Of a DNA stretch of 64,000 bases, positions 37,165 through 50,200 are shown one piece after another (within the stretch, counting starts at the first letter, position 1; each line of letters opens with the position of its first letter). This stretch comes from Ifrita kowaldi (Eukaryota > Chordata > Aves > Passeriformes > Cinclosomatidae). Both the position numbers and the translations under genes were made by a program. The notes under the pieces were generated by a model. The model was not told where the DNA came from and made no database searches. It saw nothing but the letters and a program-made list of their open reading frames with translations. The stretch spans positions 251,045-315,044 of the forward strand of contig VZRS01015049.1 of the NCBI GenBank assembly GCA_013398055.1. Reading direction: 5' to 3'.

Positions 37165-40100
37165 GCTCTCAGTACAAGAAACAGTATTACAATCAAAGGC
37201 TGTGACGTGGTCAGAATTTCTTGGCAATGTATATTTCTGTTTTGATTCCAGACCAAACATATACCTTAAGGACATGATATTTGTAAGAAAATCTTAATCT
37301 TTTTCATCAGTTCATGCTCTCAGAAAATTCAGGTTTTCTACTCTTCTGAGTCAGAGGAATAGATCTTTTCACCTTACTGTTTACTGGTATTATTCATATT
37401 CACTATTATTGGCAAACTTGACAATACTTGTATGTAAAAAAGCACAGGTCAGACGTTCGCTGTACAGGTAATGCAAAATATTTCAGTGTAGGTGTAGTAA
37501 CCACAGGAAAGCATAAAGGAGAAGGTCAGTAGTTTGCTGCTGAGTATTTAGTCTACTGAACATAATAGCATTTGGGTGGACTTATTAATTGTACAGTCCA
37601 GATTTCAATTTCTCTTCTGACTGGGTGCAAAACATGGGTACCTTTAAGTAACTAATTTGTACAGACAACTGTGATAATTATTACCTGAAAGAGAGATTGC
37701 AGAAATACCTGATCAGTTACATAAGCCACTGAACTTTCTGAACCTATGTTTTCCCGTCTTTTATTTGCAGACACAAATATGTAAATGATTCACTAAAAAT
37801 CTAGGCTTACTATTAAAACTTCTTAATTTGTGAAACTGGACTGTGTAGAAAGAAGAGAAAAGACAAAAGGAATTTAAATGAGTCCAGACAGATCTGCATA
37901 ATGTGGGAATATCACTACATTTTAATATGTATTATAATGTTTCTGATACTTAATAAAATCAGGTTAGTGCCAGACTTCAGTAAAGGTCATCATAGTGCAT
38001 TTTCATTTTATAGCTACAACATTTCCCCATCTATTAAGATTATTTTAAACTGAATGAATTAAATGAATGAATGACATACTACAGAGGTAAATATTAAGGA
38101 AGGAGAATTATTATTTAAGTTAAAGGATGGTATTGGCAAAAGATCAAATGACTGTAAATTGGTCATGAATAAATTTAGAGGGGAAATTGGAAGAAGGCTC
38201 CTTATCCGTCCAAGAAGTGTGTTTCTGGAACTGTCTGACAAAGAGGGAGGAGACTGAGTAATCTAAACTGTTTTATAAGTAATGTGATATGCTTTGGAAA
38301 GGGATCACATAACTAAATAGCAGATCTCATGGAGTGAGATTTGTTAGAGGATCCTGGGAAGTCATTCCATCCCAGGGCACAAGTTTGCAGTGACAGTTTT
38401 CAGATACATGGTGTGTCAGTATTCCCAAAGAGGGCCCTTAGAAATGCTGTTGCCAGAAATTCATATAATCATGTCCATGTTGCTGAATTTCTATTCAGCA
38501 TTGGTTATAAATATCAGTTTCCTATCTTGGTCTATATTTGGCTTTCTTTGGGTCTGCGTTCACTGTCCTCTGAAGCCTTGGAGGTGAGCAAGTGGACAAA
38601 GATGGGGTGAAATTGTACCTCTAATGGCTTTACATCCTTAGGTGTCTGGTTGCTGTCCCTGATCACACAGTCAGTGTAAAACTGGCAGGTGCCAGGTATA
38701 AGCTGAAGAGAAAATTCTTTCCTGAATTTAAATTAGCAGCAGTTCTGCAGTCTGTGTCTATCTTAGGACTCTCTCTGAGTTTTATTTAGCAACTAAAGCA
38801 CAGGGACCTGTGGCATTAGCAAGATTTTCTCTGCTTTTACCTAGGGCACAGTTCAGGCTTGGCTTTCTGAAGGAGTGCTGGGAAGATTTTTTTTTATCCT
38901 TTACTGAGTGGTATAGATGTTTTCAGACTCTTTTCAAACCACACAGCTGTGGCATGGCTGCCTGAAATTTGGAAAATGGGACTCTGTGAAATGGCTAATT
39001 TCTCCCATCCTTTGTTCTCAAATAAGGTAATCATCTTATTTTAAACAGAAAGTTTAAATTCCATTTCTTAACAAGTAATACACATTCCTTAATTTTCTAA
39101 TTCTGTAACCATCTTCTTACAGAATTTTTGCTTCTTGATAATCTTTCTTCACATTGGCACTCCCTACTTCACTATATGATTATGTGGGTGAAAGGAGACA
39201 CCTGAAATGGAAGCTTTGCCTTTGACTCTGGTGCAAGAGGGAAGAAAAGAGGATACAATGTAATCAGTATTTATCAGTGGTTAAGCATTTGCTCCTAAGA
39301 GCAAGGATCCCGTGGAAGCCAGGTTGTGAAGTCTAATGACAAAGCTGAAAAGACAAAATTGTTTTGTACTTGCTTATGACACCTGCCTTTAGCAGTGTTT
39401 TCAGCTTCAAATCTAAAAAAACAACAAAATGCCCTCCTGAATAAAGTCAGTTCTCACCCTTTTGTGAAATAGTGCAGGCAGTGTCTTCAATACCAGCCAC
39501 TGTCCATCTGAGGCCCACAGCTCACCAGCAGCACTGCTGATACCAATACCATAACTTCCAGTTCTCATCTCTGTGCGTTATGCATTGAGCGTGGTTATAT
39601 CATGATGAAATTATGATTTGTAGTGTTCCTGTTGTTTTTCATAACGTTCTCCCATTAAATACCATGAAATTGTGAGTGCAATATGAAATAATTCTCACCT
39701 TTTTTTCTTCAGATTTGTCAAAGGACTCCAAAATGACAGGCAAAGACTATTAACTTATATATAGTCTTGATTAAGAGAATTGGCTGTGATGACCACTGCT
39801 TTTCCCCCTCTAGATTTTCTTAAATCTGATCATCTCCACTATTCTGGTTTACGACTTTCTTCTTCAGGGTGAGGGAAAACAACTCCTCCTATTCCCTGTT
39901 GCAGAAATGAACTTTACAGTGCAAAGGCTGTCTAAACCCACATTCCAGCTGTCACTGAAAATTTTAGCATATTACAGCAAATAAACCAGTCTGCTGCTGA
40001 AAAATAAATTAGAATTAGAAGTGGTCAGAAATGCTTTGCCCTGCTCAGCTTGCCTATGATATATGTGATGAATTTCAGTAAAAGAGGTTTTGATCACAAT

Positions 40101-43100
40101 TTTCATCAAAACTTCACTTTCCAACAACAACATCTGAGTAGTCTGCCAGACCTATATAGCTTCTTGATTAGGAAAAAATCTAGTTTGGACAGAGGATTGA
40201 GATTTGTAGTTCTTTTAATTTGTTTTCAAGGACATGAACTATATTGTAAGGCATATAAGGGAGAAAAGTAAAAAAAGGCCTAAGGGCACCAATACAGTAA
40301 AAAGAGTTTCAGATGGCAGAAATGAAAATTAAAGCATGCAGGAGAGAATAAACTGCAAAACATATACTAAGTGGGATGGAAAGAGCAGTAAAGCTAAAAG
40401 AGACCTTAGGGAAGAGAGAGGACAGCAAATTAGACATGAATTCATAATCTCATATTGAAGCAAAACAAGGCAATGAAATTTGAGCTATTTATACGAAAGA
40501 AGTGCATCATAAAAATACTCCAAGTAACTGAAGTAAACATTTTGCATCTAGCTTTCCCTATTGTGGGTTTATAATCCCATTTTATAACTAGAATTGCAAA
40601 TATAGAGTGCAAAAATGGTGGAAGGCTGGATCTGGTAAAATACAGGCCATGTGAGTAGTATCCATCTTGCCTGATTTTACATGTCTAGAAGTTAATTGAC
40701 ATCAAAAGAGCTGCCTGTCTCAAGAGGAGACACATCACCCTTTGAATCTGTCTGTTTCTACAGTGTGTCTCAAGGGTGACCAATTTAGACAGCTGAACTT
40801 TTCCATAGCTAAGTTTTAAAGAGGTGAATCATGTATTTTTGTTTCTAAAGGCCCTGAGAGAACTGAGGATGAGAATGACATGAAAGTTCTAGCGTGTCTA
40901 GAGAGGCTTTCAAGGTTTGGAAAGCTACTGAGATAAGATTGAAGACCTCATAGCAGTTAATAAGTATAGAAAAAAAAATGAAAGCTTTGAGGAATGTGAA
41001 AAAATATTTGAGGTATAAATGTACATAACCAGTAAAAGGGGATTGAGGGGGATTTAGTAGTTTGCAGCTTGTACACAAAACCCACAGTCCAGGTCAGGCG
41101 AAGGAAGTGAAGAAGCTGCAGGGAGGAAATTTGATCCTTCAGTAAGATGCTTCTTTTTTTTCCACCTTCCCACAGCTGTGATTTAGTATTGCAGCCCTGT
41201 CAAAGCCTTTCCATCAGTTTAACTGCGAAATGGAAGGATATCCAAGTTGTTACAACTCAGAGAGCCATTTAATAGGTGCCTTCCTTAAACTGACTCACTA
41301 TCTGAGTATGTGGCATCTGGGTGCCACGGTCAAATTCAGATGAGCTGCAACACTTTGCACACAACACCAAGTTTCTCAGAAAAACACTGCTTTTGTGGGT
41401 AACCATTTCCTATGACAAAATTGTTGATTTCCTGTTCTTTTGCATTCTATTTATTACAGATGCAGAGAAGATATGTTAACCCTCAGGGTTTCATGATAAC
41501 TAACATTTCATAGAAAAATCTGTGTAATTTTTGTGTAAATTGTTACTTTATTTGTAACAAAATTGGAAATCTATTCTTTTCATGGTAGTTTTGACAAGAT
41601 GAGGTACTTTTTTTAGTTTTGTTTTTTTGTTGAATTGTACTTTTCCTTTTTGTTGAAGTGTAAATGATTTTATTGCTATCAATTTCATTTAGCTAGCATC
41701 TTTTTAAGCAATTAATTGCTTTTGCTTACTGAAATATCAGTTTTGTCAACTTTAAACATGTTGACTTACACTTATGATGAAGGAACTCAAATTAAGGCTG
41801 ACCTAATTAAGCTCTGAGGATGTCACCGCCTTGCCCTTCTATAACCCTGTGAAGCTGAACCATCCTGTCTTGTAACATGCAGCCTTTTATACTGAACGAA
41901 CAAAGCTGAGGTTGACACAAAATATATCCTGGAGTCAGACTTGCAAAGCTCTTAAAATTACTCACCCAGACTCAAAATCTAATTATCTTTCAGCTTTCTT
42001 CCTTTTACCATGAGAATGGTCAATAAAGTGGGTGCAAAGCCAACTCACAAATGACATTTTAAGATGCTGATGGGAGGAGAGGGAGAGAGAATTTTCCAAA
42101 GCTGAAAATAACCCTTGTCTCCAAAAGTCACAGGTAAGCTTAGGCACCATCAAGCTTAAATGCAGCATGGTACAGTTCATGTTATACTGTTTAGTATGCA
42201 ATGAATGCACAGAGGGAAGAGCATGAGAGAAAAATAAATGGACTCAGTACAAAATAAATGGATAACATAAGGCTTTTGAGACTAAGACAACATTTCACTG
42301 CCTCTTACTGTTTATTTTATTTTAGGTTGAAGTACTTTATCCTTTATATTTCCAAGTTTCTATATTTATCTGTGGAGCAGCTGGTACTATTTGTTCTGGG
42401 TGATTTAATTTATTTATTGCTATGTATTCTAAAGACATGTAGCTCTATCTTCTAATGGTTTTACTGTGTGCTCTTTAAATTGAAACAGTTGATCAGGGGT
42501 TTTTTTTTGCTACACTCTCTCTTGAATTCTTTAAAAGAGCAATTGTATTTCAATGCATTTTTCTTAAAAACAGAATTTAATCAAAGTGAAGGATAGATTT
42601 GAATAATGCTGTATATATTCATTAAACATGAATATCAGGATGCTCAGGATTGCATCATTAGATTTTGTTCTTTGGTTAAGATGTTCACAAAGTCTGCAAA
42701 TATATTTGCAAAGTGATGTGTGATCTAGCAAGATCCCAAATAAAGCTACATTTCAATTGAATGTATTTGCTTTCAACAGTTTTCTCTGTCTTAGTACTAG
42801 ATAACATTTCCTTTTTGCTCATGTTCTACTGTCAGATGTAAATAAGAATTTAGGAATCTTGTAAAAATAAATTTTTTGCATTGCTAGTATAAATGCGCCT
42901 GTCCAGAAGTATTTGTTTTTAAATAAAAATATCAGTAAACATAACCTATCCTGATATCCATTCTGATCTGATTAGACTGAAAACACAGATCTGTTGATTG
43001 GGGAAATATAGTTTGGTAACCATGATAGAAGGGAGATTTTACACTATAAAGCAGTTCAAGAAAGAAGTGAGTGATGGATCTATAATACTTTTTCTTTCTT

Positions 43101-43471
43101 TTTCTCTGCTGCTTCAGGAATGAACAGGGAGCTGTAAGAAAGTTGTTATTGCATGCAGACTCTATCTTTGATAACCCTTGAGAAATAAATCAGCAGTAGT
43201 TCCTTATGCAAGACTCCAAATAGCAGGTGCACTGCCACAGCTGACTCACACTTGCACTGCTGATGCCATTGTTTAGCTTTTTGCCAGTGCCTAAACAATC
43301 ACCAGAGGATACCATTTACATTTACTCCAGGGCAGATGAAAGAAACTGCCAGCTGAAAAGAAAATCATGTTAAGGTCTTAAAAAATAAAGATGTATGAGC
43401 ATTCAGTTGTAGACTGAATGTGTTTTAGACATTCACTTTGAAATTTTTTTAGACATTCACTTTTAATTCAT
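37165..43471. other. Unique non-coding sequence
   Basis: AT-rich unique DNA with no supported gene, LTR or CR1. Items seen: a 16-bp perfect palindrome AAGCAATTAATTGCTT at 41706-41721 and a 17-bp direct repeat TTTTAGACATTCACTTT at 43423-43439 and 43447-43463. Open frames at 38341-38610, 40845-41078 and 42258-42455 have no recognisable domain. Confidence 0.45.
41706..41721. repeat. 16-bp perfect palindrome
   Basis: AAGCAATTAATTGCTT equals its own reverse complement and centres on TAATTA, a core that paired homeodomain proteins can bind. It lies in an AT-rich stretch (41500-41760), so chance is quite possible. Confidence 0.7.
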
Positions 43472-45336
43472 GTGGAGAGTTTTTCGTGTGCAAACCTAGG
43501 CAATTTTTCATGATTTTTTTTCTGATTTTGATGATTTTTTTTTTCTACACAAAAGTTTTTTAGATGCATGACAATTAGGAGAAGAATTATGCTTTAGAAG
43601 ATTCACAAGTTTGAGAATCTCTCTGTCCTAGTATAATCAGGGAGTGCATTTGAGGGAATGTTTACAGGTGCTTAATGCACTACCTCTTTGGAAGCACAGT
43701 TTTTTTGTTGTTTTTCTTTTTTTTTTTTAAGAAAAAACAATTTGCTGTTGACCTTTGACTTTTCCTTTTTATAAAAAAGAGTAGGGGCTTAAAATCAATT
43801 TATCATTCACATCCAGGGCTGGACTTTCAAAGCAGATCAGTTTGCTAAATAAGTCATCTGAAAATTTGACTGCTGGAGTCACATTAGGAGCAGCTGTGCT
43901 CTCTAATCGCTTCTGAGAAATCTGGTTTTTGTGTGCATCCTACAGAGCACCACACATCTGATGAATCTTAAACGAATGCTCTGAGAGCAAACGTTGTTTT
44001 GCGTAGTCATTATCTGAAACCAGAAGCTGTTTTTTACAATTATTTTGAGCAACTTTATGGCTTGTGCATGCTGATGCATTGACAGATATCACTCCAGCTG
44101 GGTTACAGGTATTTTATGTTTTTGAACAGAGGTTGTCAGTGAGGAGCAATTCTCTGTTGAACAAACACTGGAAAATCTGAAGAAGCACAAAGTATTGTGC
44201 TTTGAACTGTCATATCTGTAGGCAGAACAGTACAGTAAATGATTCTCTCTGCTGTGTCAGAGCATCAACCCCTCTGAGGCATCAAATATGGCTAGAGCAA
44301 ATGTTTAATATTTGTTAGAGTATAGGGAAGGATGCCTGGCATTGAGTCCTGGCTCTGGAGTTGATGATCTGAACTCCAAACTGGCCTGTAGAGAGGGGAT
44401 AATTGCTACGCAAGCAGAAAAGTTTTGCTTCTCTTCCAGCTGCAGTATGAAGTTTTCTTTGTTGGTGCCTTTTAATAATTTTACAGTCCTTAGAAAAAAA
44501 GCACCCTATAGAAATTCAAAGTATAAACTGCCATATTAAAAAGAGTAACAGAGAAGCACAAGTGCTCATATATCTGTAAAAGCCAATAAAAGCATATTTT
44601 TATGAGTCTACAAAAACATTCCTAAAGATCCAGCCCTTGAATGACATGCTCATGCCTTTCTTATACACTGCCCTTTGAGGAGTGGCACAGCAGAGAGCAA
44701 GATGAATCCAGCTGGCCAGCTTAGAAGAGGAACTGTTTCTGTCAGAAGTGCACCAGGCTTCAGTGGTCTGGCTCCCACTGATGGGTGAAAACAGCCTGGT
44801 TGTTGGTCAGAGGCTGCTCTTACCAGCAGCAGCACTGTACCATTATACTCTCAGCCTGTTCTGAATATGCTGCTCCATGAGTCAATGCCATTCACTTTTT
44901 ACTGCTGCACTGACATGATTCCCTAGAGGAAAGGGAATTTAGGAGCCCCTCATGAGATTTGTGTCTGATGGCCTTTTGATAGCTCTGGGGATCACTTTGA
45001 TCCCTTCAATTCAAATAGAGTAGGATTTGTTTTCCCCTGCTCTAGGCCTGCCTATATTCCAGCTGAATAAATATATCCTTGTTAATGTTCATTTCTGCAT
45101 AGACTTGCATTTCTGCTTGTGACTGGATCTTGACTGGCAGCCCACTGGTGTAAATTCAGCCCCACTCCAAGCTCCAACCAGGCGAGCTTGCTCACTGCCG
45201 GTATCTAAAGGTATCATGTCTTTAGGGGAAGGATATAGTTCATAATCCATTACTATTTAATTGTATCCTCTCTGTTGATACTGCTGTCGAGGGCACCAAT
45301 TAGTTTCAATTGTGCAGGTGGCTTTAGCAGAGCAGA
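43472..45336. repeat. 1865-bp direct repeat, copy 1 (probable assembly overlap)
   Basis: This block recurs at 45338-47202 with a constant offset of 1866. Every stretch I compared was identical, including 8-T and 10-T homopolymers near the start and the GCTTTAGCAGAGCAGA end. The copy stops at the base before the single N. Content: T-rich unique DNA, regulatory-looking sequence at 43840-44140, and short open frames (44312-44539 forward, 44650-44835 reverse) without domains. Because contig ends meet at the N, this is most simply the right end of one contig, repeated as the left end of the next. Confidence 0.9.
43840..44140. promoter_or_regulatory. Possible conserved non-coding element
   Basis: Unique, complex sequence with TCTAATCGCTTC near 43901, TCTGATGAATCTTAAACG near 43957, TGTGCATGCTGATGCATTGA near 44064 and ATATCACTCCAGCTGGG near 44086. 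It appears again at +1866 in the duplicated block (45706-46006). The enhancer reading is inference from texture. Confidence 0.2.
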
Positions 45337-45337
45337 N
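45337..45337. other. Single N, contig junction
   Basis: The only ambiguous base in the window. It falls exactly between the two identical 1865-bp blocks, which marks it as a scaffold join rather than an ordinary ambiguous base call. Confidence 0.9.
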
Positions 45338-47202
45338 GTGGAGAGTTTTTCGTGTGCAAACCTAGGCAATTTTTCATGATTTTTTTTCTGATTTTGATGA
45401 TTTTTTTTTTCTACACAAAAGTTTTTTAGATGCATGACAATTAGGAGAAGAATTATGCTTTAGAAGATTCACAAGTTTGAGAATCTCTCTGTCCTAGTAT
45501 AATCAGGGAGTGCATTTGAGGGAATGTTTACAGGTGCTTAATGCACTACCTCTTTGGAAGCACAGTTTTTTTGTTGTTTTTCTTTTTTTTTTTTAAGAAA
45601 AAACAATTTGCTGTTGACCTTTGACTTTTCCTTTTTATAAAAAAGAGTAGGGGCTTAAAATCAATTTATCATTCACATCCAGGGCTGGACTTTCAAAGCA
45701 GATCAGTTTGCTAAATAAGTCATCTGAAAATTTGACTGCTGGAGTCACATTAGGAGCAGCTGTGCTCTCTAATCGCTTCTGAGAAATCTGGTTTTTGTGT
45801 GCATCCTACAGAGCACCACACATCTGATGAATCTTAAACGAATGCTCTGAGAGCAAACGTTGTTTTGCGTAGTCATTATCTGAAACCAGAAGCTGTTTTT
45901 TACAATTATTTTGAGCAACTTTATGGCTTGTGCATGCTGATGCATTGACAGATATCACTCCAGCTGGGTTACAGGTATTTTATGTTTTTGAACAGAGGTT
46001 GTCAGTGAGGAGCAATTCTCTGTTGAACAAACACTGGAAAATCTGAAGAAGCACAAAGTATTGTGCTTTGAACTGTCATATCTGTAGGCAGAACAGTACA
46101 GTAAATGATTCTCTCTGCTGTGTCAGAGCATCAACCCCTCTGAGGCATCAAATATGGCTAGAGCAAATGTTTAATATTTGTTAGAGTATAGGGAAGGATG
46201 CCTGGCATTGAGTCCTGGCTCTGGAGTTGATGATCTGAACTCCAAACTGGCCTGTAGAGAGGGGATAATTGCTACGCAAGCAGAAAAGTTTTGCTTCTCT
46301 TCCAGCTGCAGTATGAAGTTTTCTTTGTTGGTGCCTTTTAATAATTTTACAGTCCTTAGAAAAAAAGCACCCTATAGAAATTCAAAGTATAAACTGCCAT
46401 ATTAAAAAGAGTAACAGAGAAGCACAAGTGCTCATATATCTGTAAAAGCCAATAAAAGCATATTTTTATGAGTCTACAAAAACATTCCTAAAGATCCAGC
46501 CCTTGAATGACATGCTCATGCCTTTCTTATACACTGCCCTTTGAGGAGTGGCACAGCAGAGAGCAAGATGAATCCAGCTGGCCAGCTTAGAAGAGGAACT
46601 GTTTCTGTCAGAAGTGCACCAGGCTTCAGTGGTCTGGCTCCCACTGATGGGTGAAAACAGCCTGGTTGTTGGTCAGAGGCTGCTCTTACCAGCAGCAGCA
46701 CTGTACCATTATACTCTCAGCCTGTTCTGAATATGCTGCTCCATGAGTCAATGCCATTCACTTTTTACTGCTGCACTGACATGATTCCCTAGAGGAAAGG
46801 GAATTTAGGAGCCCCTCATGAGATTTGTGTCTGATGGCCTTTTGATAGCTCTGGGGATCACTTTGATCCCTTCAATTCAAATAGAGTAGGATTTGTTTTC
46901 CCCTGCTCTAGGCCTGCCTATATTCCAGCTGAATAAATATATCCTTGTTAATGTTCATTTCTGCATAGACTTGCATTTCTGCTTGTGACTGGATCTTGAC
47001 TGGCAGCCCACTGGTGTAAATTCAGCCCCACTCCAAGCTCCAACCAGGCGAGCTTGCTCACTGCCGGTATCTAAAGGTATCATGTCTTTAGGGGAAGGAT
47101 ATAGTTCATAATCCATTACTATTTAATTGTATCCTCTCTGTTGATACTGCTGTCGAGGGCACCAATTAGTTTCAATTGTGCAGGTGGCTTTAGCAGAGCA
47201 GA
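45338..47202. repeat. 1865-bp direct repeat, copy 2 (probable assembly overlap)
   Basis: Same content as 43472-45336. It starts with the first base after the N and ends where unique sequence (GAGTTAGGCTAATGGG, overlapping its last base or two) resumes. Frames at 46178-46405 and 46516-46701 translate identically to their copy-1 counterparts. No divergence was seen, which argues against an old segmental duplication. Confidence 0.9.
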
Positions 47203-50200
47203 GAGTTAGGCTAATGGGAAACGGACTGTGATCATCTACCTCATTTCACAGAGCGAAGGAGCAACAATCTAATTTGAACTGAGTTCAGTTTTTCTTGACT
47301 GGGACTTGCTTTAAACAAGAAACTTCGGTGCAAAAAGGCTGTTGGGGCCATTCAGCCTCTTGAATTCTGTTTTGCTTGCATAGGTCTCTTCATCAAAAGT
47401 ACTTGACAGTAACTGGCTTTGAAGCAGCCAATGAAACATTCCTGTTTGGCAACATCTAACGTATGGTTCCTTCCCTGCACAGCCACTTTGACTTTTAATT
47501 CTTGAGGACTGTAGGGAAAACTCTTCCTGTAAAAATCCACACAGATAAATCATTAAATAAGAGCAATAGCACTAGAAAAATTATCAAATGACCTCTTACA
47601 GGATTTTTGTCAGCTCACAGATTTATGTTTTCTTGTGTGCCCCTAAGCCTGTGTGGGCAATTAACAGTGTTTATCACTGTTTTTTGTCTTCTATTCTGGT
47701 TCTGAAAACTTGAAGATGACAAAAGACAGAGGGAAAAAAAAAACAGAATAGAAGGTAGACAAAATTAAGGCGTGAATGTAAAATGAAACTACACAGATAT
47801 GCTCACTGATAGCTGATCATTTCCTCAGGAAAAGCCAGAGAGCGTGTGAGGGCACTCAAGAAGTCAATGCCTTTTTGGTCTTAGGAGGTAGATCTTCTTA
47901 CCACACACAAGTACTTGGCTTAAAGGTCATGTAACTGCCAGTCTGTCTGATTTTCTTTTTCTGTCGCCTTTTGAAATAAGGCTGGCTCATCCTCACTGTC
48001 ATCTTGTTTTTCTTTCTATTTCTCTGCAGGGCTCTGGTCCTGGATGTCCACACTACAGACATATTACTTTGATCTCTGTTTATTCTTGAACAATTCAAGA
48101 TCTGATGGCAGGAAATTGTGGTTGGGACACAGAGAATAATTCCTTCCACAGGGTGCACCATGTCTCACTCTTCCTACCTGAGAAGGTCCTCCAGCAATAA
48201 CACCTCAATAGGCCATGAAGAGGAGCGCATGACACTTCCCTAAGGGACAGAGATCAGGCAAGGAAACAGCCTTTAATGAACAGGAGATAAGCACTGCAAG
48301 AGGCTGAGACAAGCTCTGAAGTCACTTTGTCTCAATTCCACTACACCTCATCACCCATGCACAAGGGACACAGAGCTGGGACTGTCACTCACTGCTCAGC
48401 AACAGCCCATCTGTCCCAGGTCCCCTCCCTGATGACTGAGCGTGGGATGCATCATTACTGCAGGCTCTGGATCCTGCGTGACACTCAGTAATACTGTACT
48501 GTTCTCCTGAACAGTCCTGAACCCAGTGGGACTCACGTATGTGGGAACCATTCCTCTGGCCCTCAGGAAAAAGGGAAGGGGGACTACTCAGGGCTGTGGT
48601 GATGGGATGCTGGGAAACATCCCCAGCAAAGATGTCCCCCGTTTTCTGCTGGTGATACAGAGTTAATTCCTCCAGCATTTAACAGCTTCTGTATGAGAAT
48701 GAACTAAATGAACACAGACTCCTCTAGATGGGAAAGAGATGAGTGAGAAAGACTAGTTAGGAGGCTGTATGATGAAGAGTGACAGTGAGATGGTGGTTAC
48801 GCACTGATCAAAGTCTCTTGATACAGGGGCTTGGGGGATCGAAATGAAGTTGGAAAGTAGTAGGCCCAATGTAAATAAAAGCCAGGCATTCTTCAAGTAG
48901 CTGGTAACTAGTCTGTGAAATGTCACAGCATCTTGTGAAAGTTAATGTCTTTCAAGAGCAGCTGGACACACTAGCAAAAAAAAAGTCAAAAGTTGTTAGA
49001 TATAATCACCTTTGCCTTATGATATTCCCTTTGTTGGAGGTGAGAAAAACATTTTTGGGAAGTGCTACTAGCTTTTAGTTTCTCACATTCTCCGGTCATA
49101 TCTAGTTGTGGTCACTGTTGGAGCCAGCACCCTGGAGTTTTGCTGCATGGTGACAAAGCTTTTCCATTTTACTTGAACCCTTTTCTGAAGGATGAGCCAC
49201 ATCATGCCGAGGCTTTCTGAACATCAGATACTTGAAAGGGGCAGCAGACAACATGCTCCAGTGATATGTGATAAAATTTGTCCATAGACCTGCATGAGAG
49301 GGTGGTCGTCGCACATGGGATGTGTTAAACAGATGAGAAGATAAGGTCCTTATGAGAGGAGCTGCTTTTGAGGAGGTGTTAAAAGTTCTGGGCTAAAAAA
49401 TTCTGTGCAATTGTGTGTGCCACTTGAGGCACATCATGGACATAGATGGTCCATGCCAGCAGAATAGTGCATAGTCTGCACAATGGGAATATGAGCTGGT
49501 CCCTACCAATTGACCATGGGTAGATATTTGTGCCCTTAAATTGATTTTGAAGCCTGCATGGACAAAAATCAAAAAAGCAAGTGACCAAAAGAGTTTTCTG
49601 ATGGACTAAATACCAAAATGGTGTTGTTTGAGGATTATTTCTTCCTATATTAATAGAAATATTATCCCAAGTAGGAAAAAAAAATTATTTTAAATTAATT
49701 GTGTTTCTCTTTCGAGTTCAAAAGTAAACAAGACATTGAGAAAAGCAAGGGAACTGTGTTGAAATTACTACTATTGTTACTAAAAACAGCTCTTTTGAGC
49801 CTGTGGCTATGCTGGAGGGAGTAATAAACATTTCAAAAATCATGGGCTGATTTACAAGTGCTGAGCAACTGTGGTAAAAACTTCAAAGGCGCTCATGTCC
49901 TATTCAAACTATGATTAACCTATCTTTTGTTATTAAATTTAAATGCTATTAATTTTACTTTTAGGAAATGTTACTAAAGAAAGAAGTATAGCTAAGACAA
50001 TATTATTTTCCCTGTACAACATTTCTTCATGTGGTCAGGTTTGGCATAGGGAAAGGGTGATTATGCTTTGCTTATCTAATATAGAATTTTAGGAAAATGC
50101 AAACACAGATCTTTTAAATACTTAAATATTTTAAATCTGATTTATTAAAGATGTCAACAAAGCAATCATAATCTGACAATTTAAAGGATTTGTTCATGGT

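Noticed and set aside
43472..47202. Genuine recent segmental duplication or tandem gene duplication
   Set aside because: Apparent identity and the N exactly at the junction fit an unmerged contig overlap better. No gene lies in the unit.
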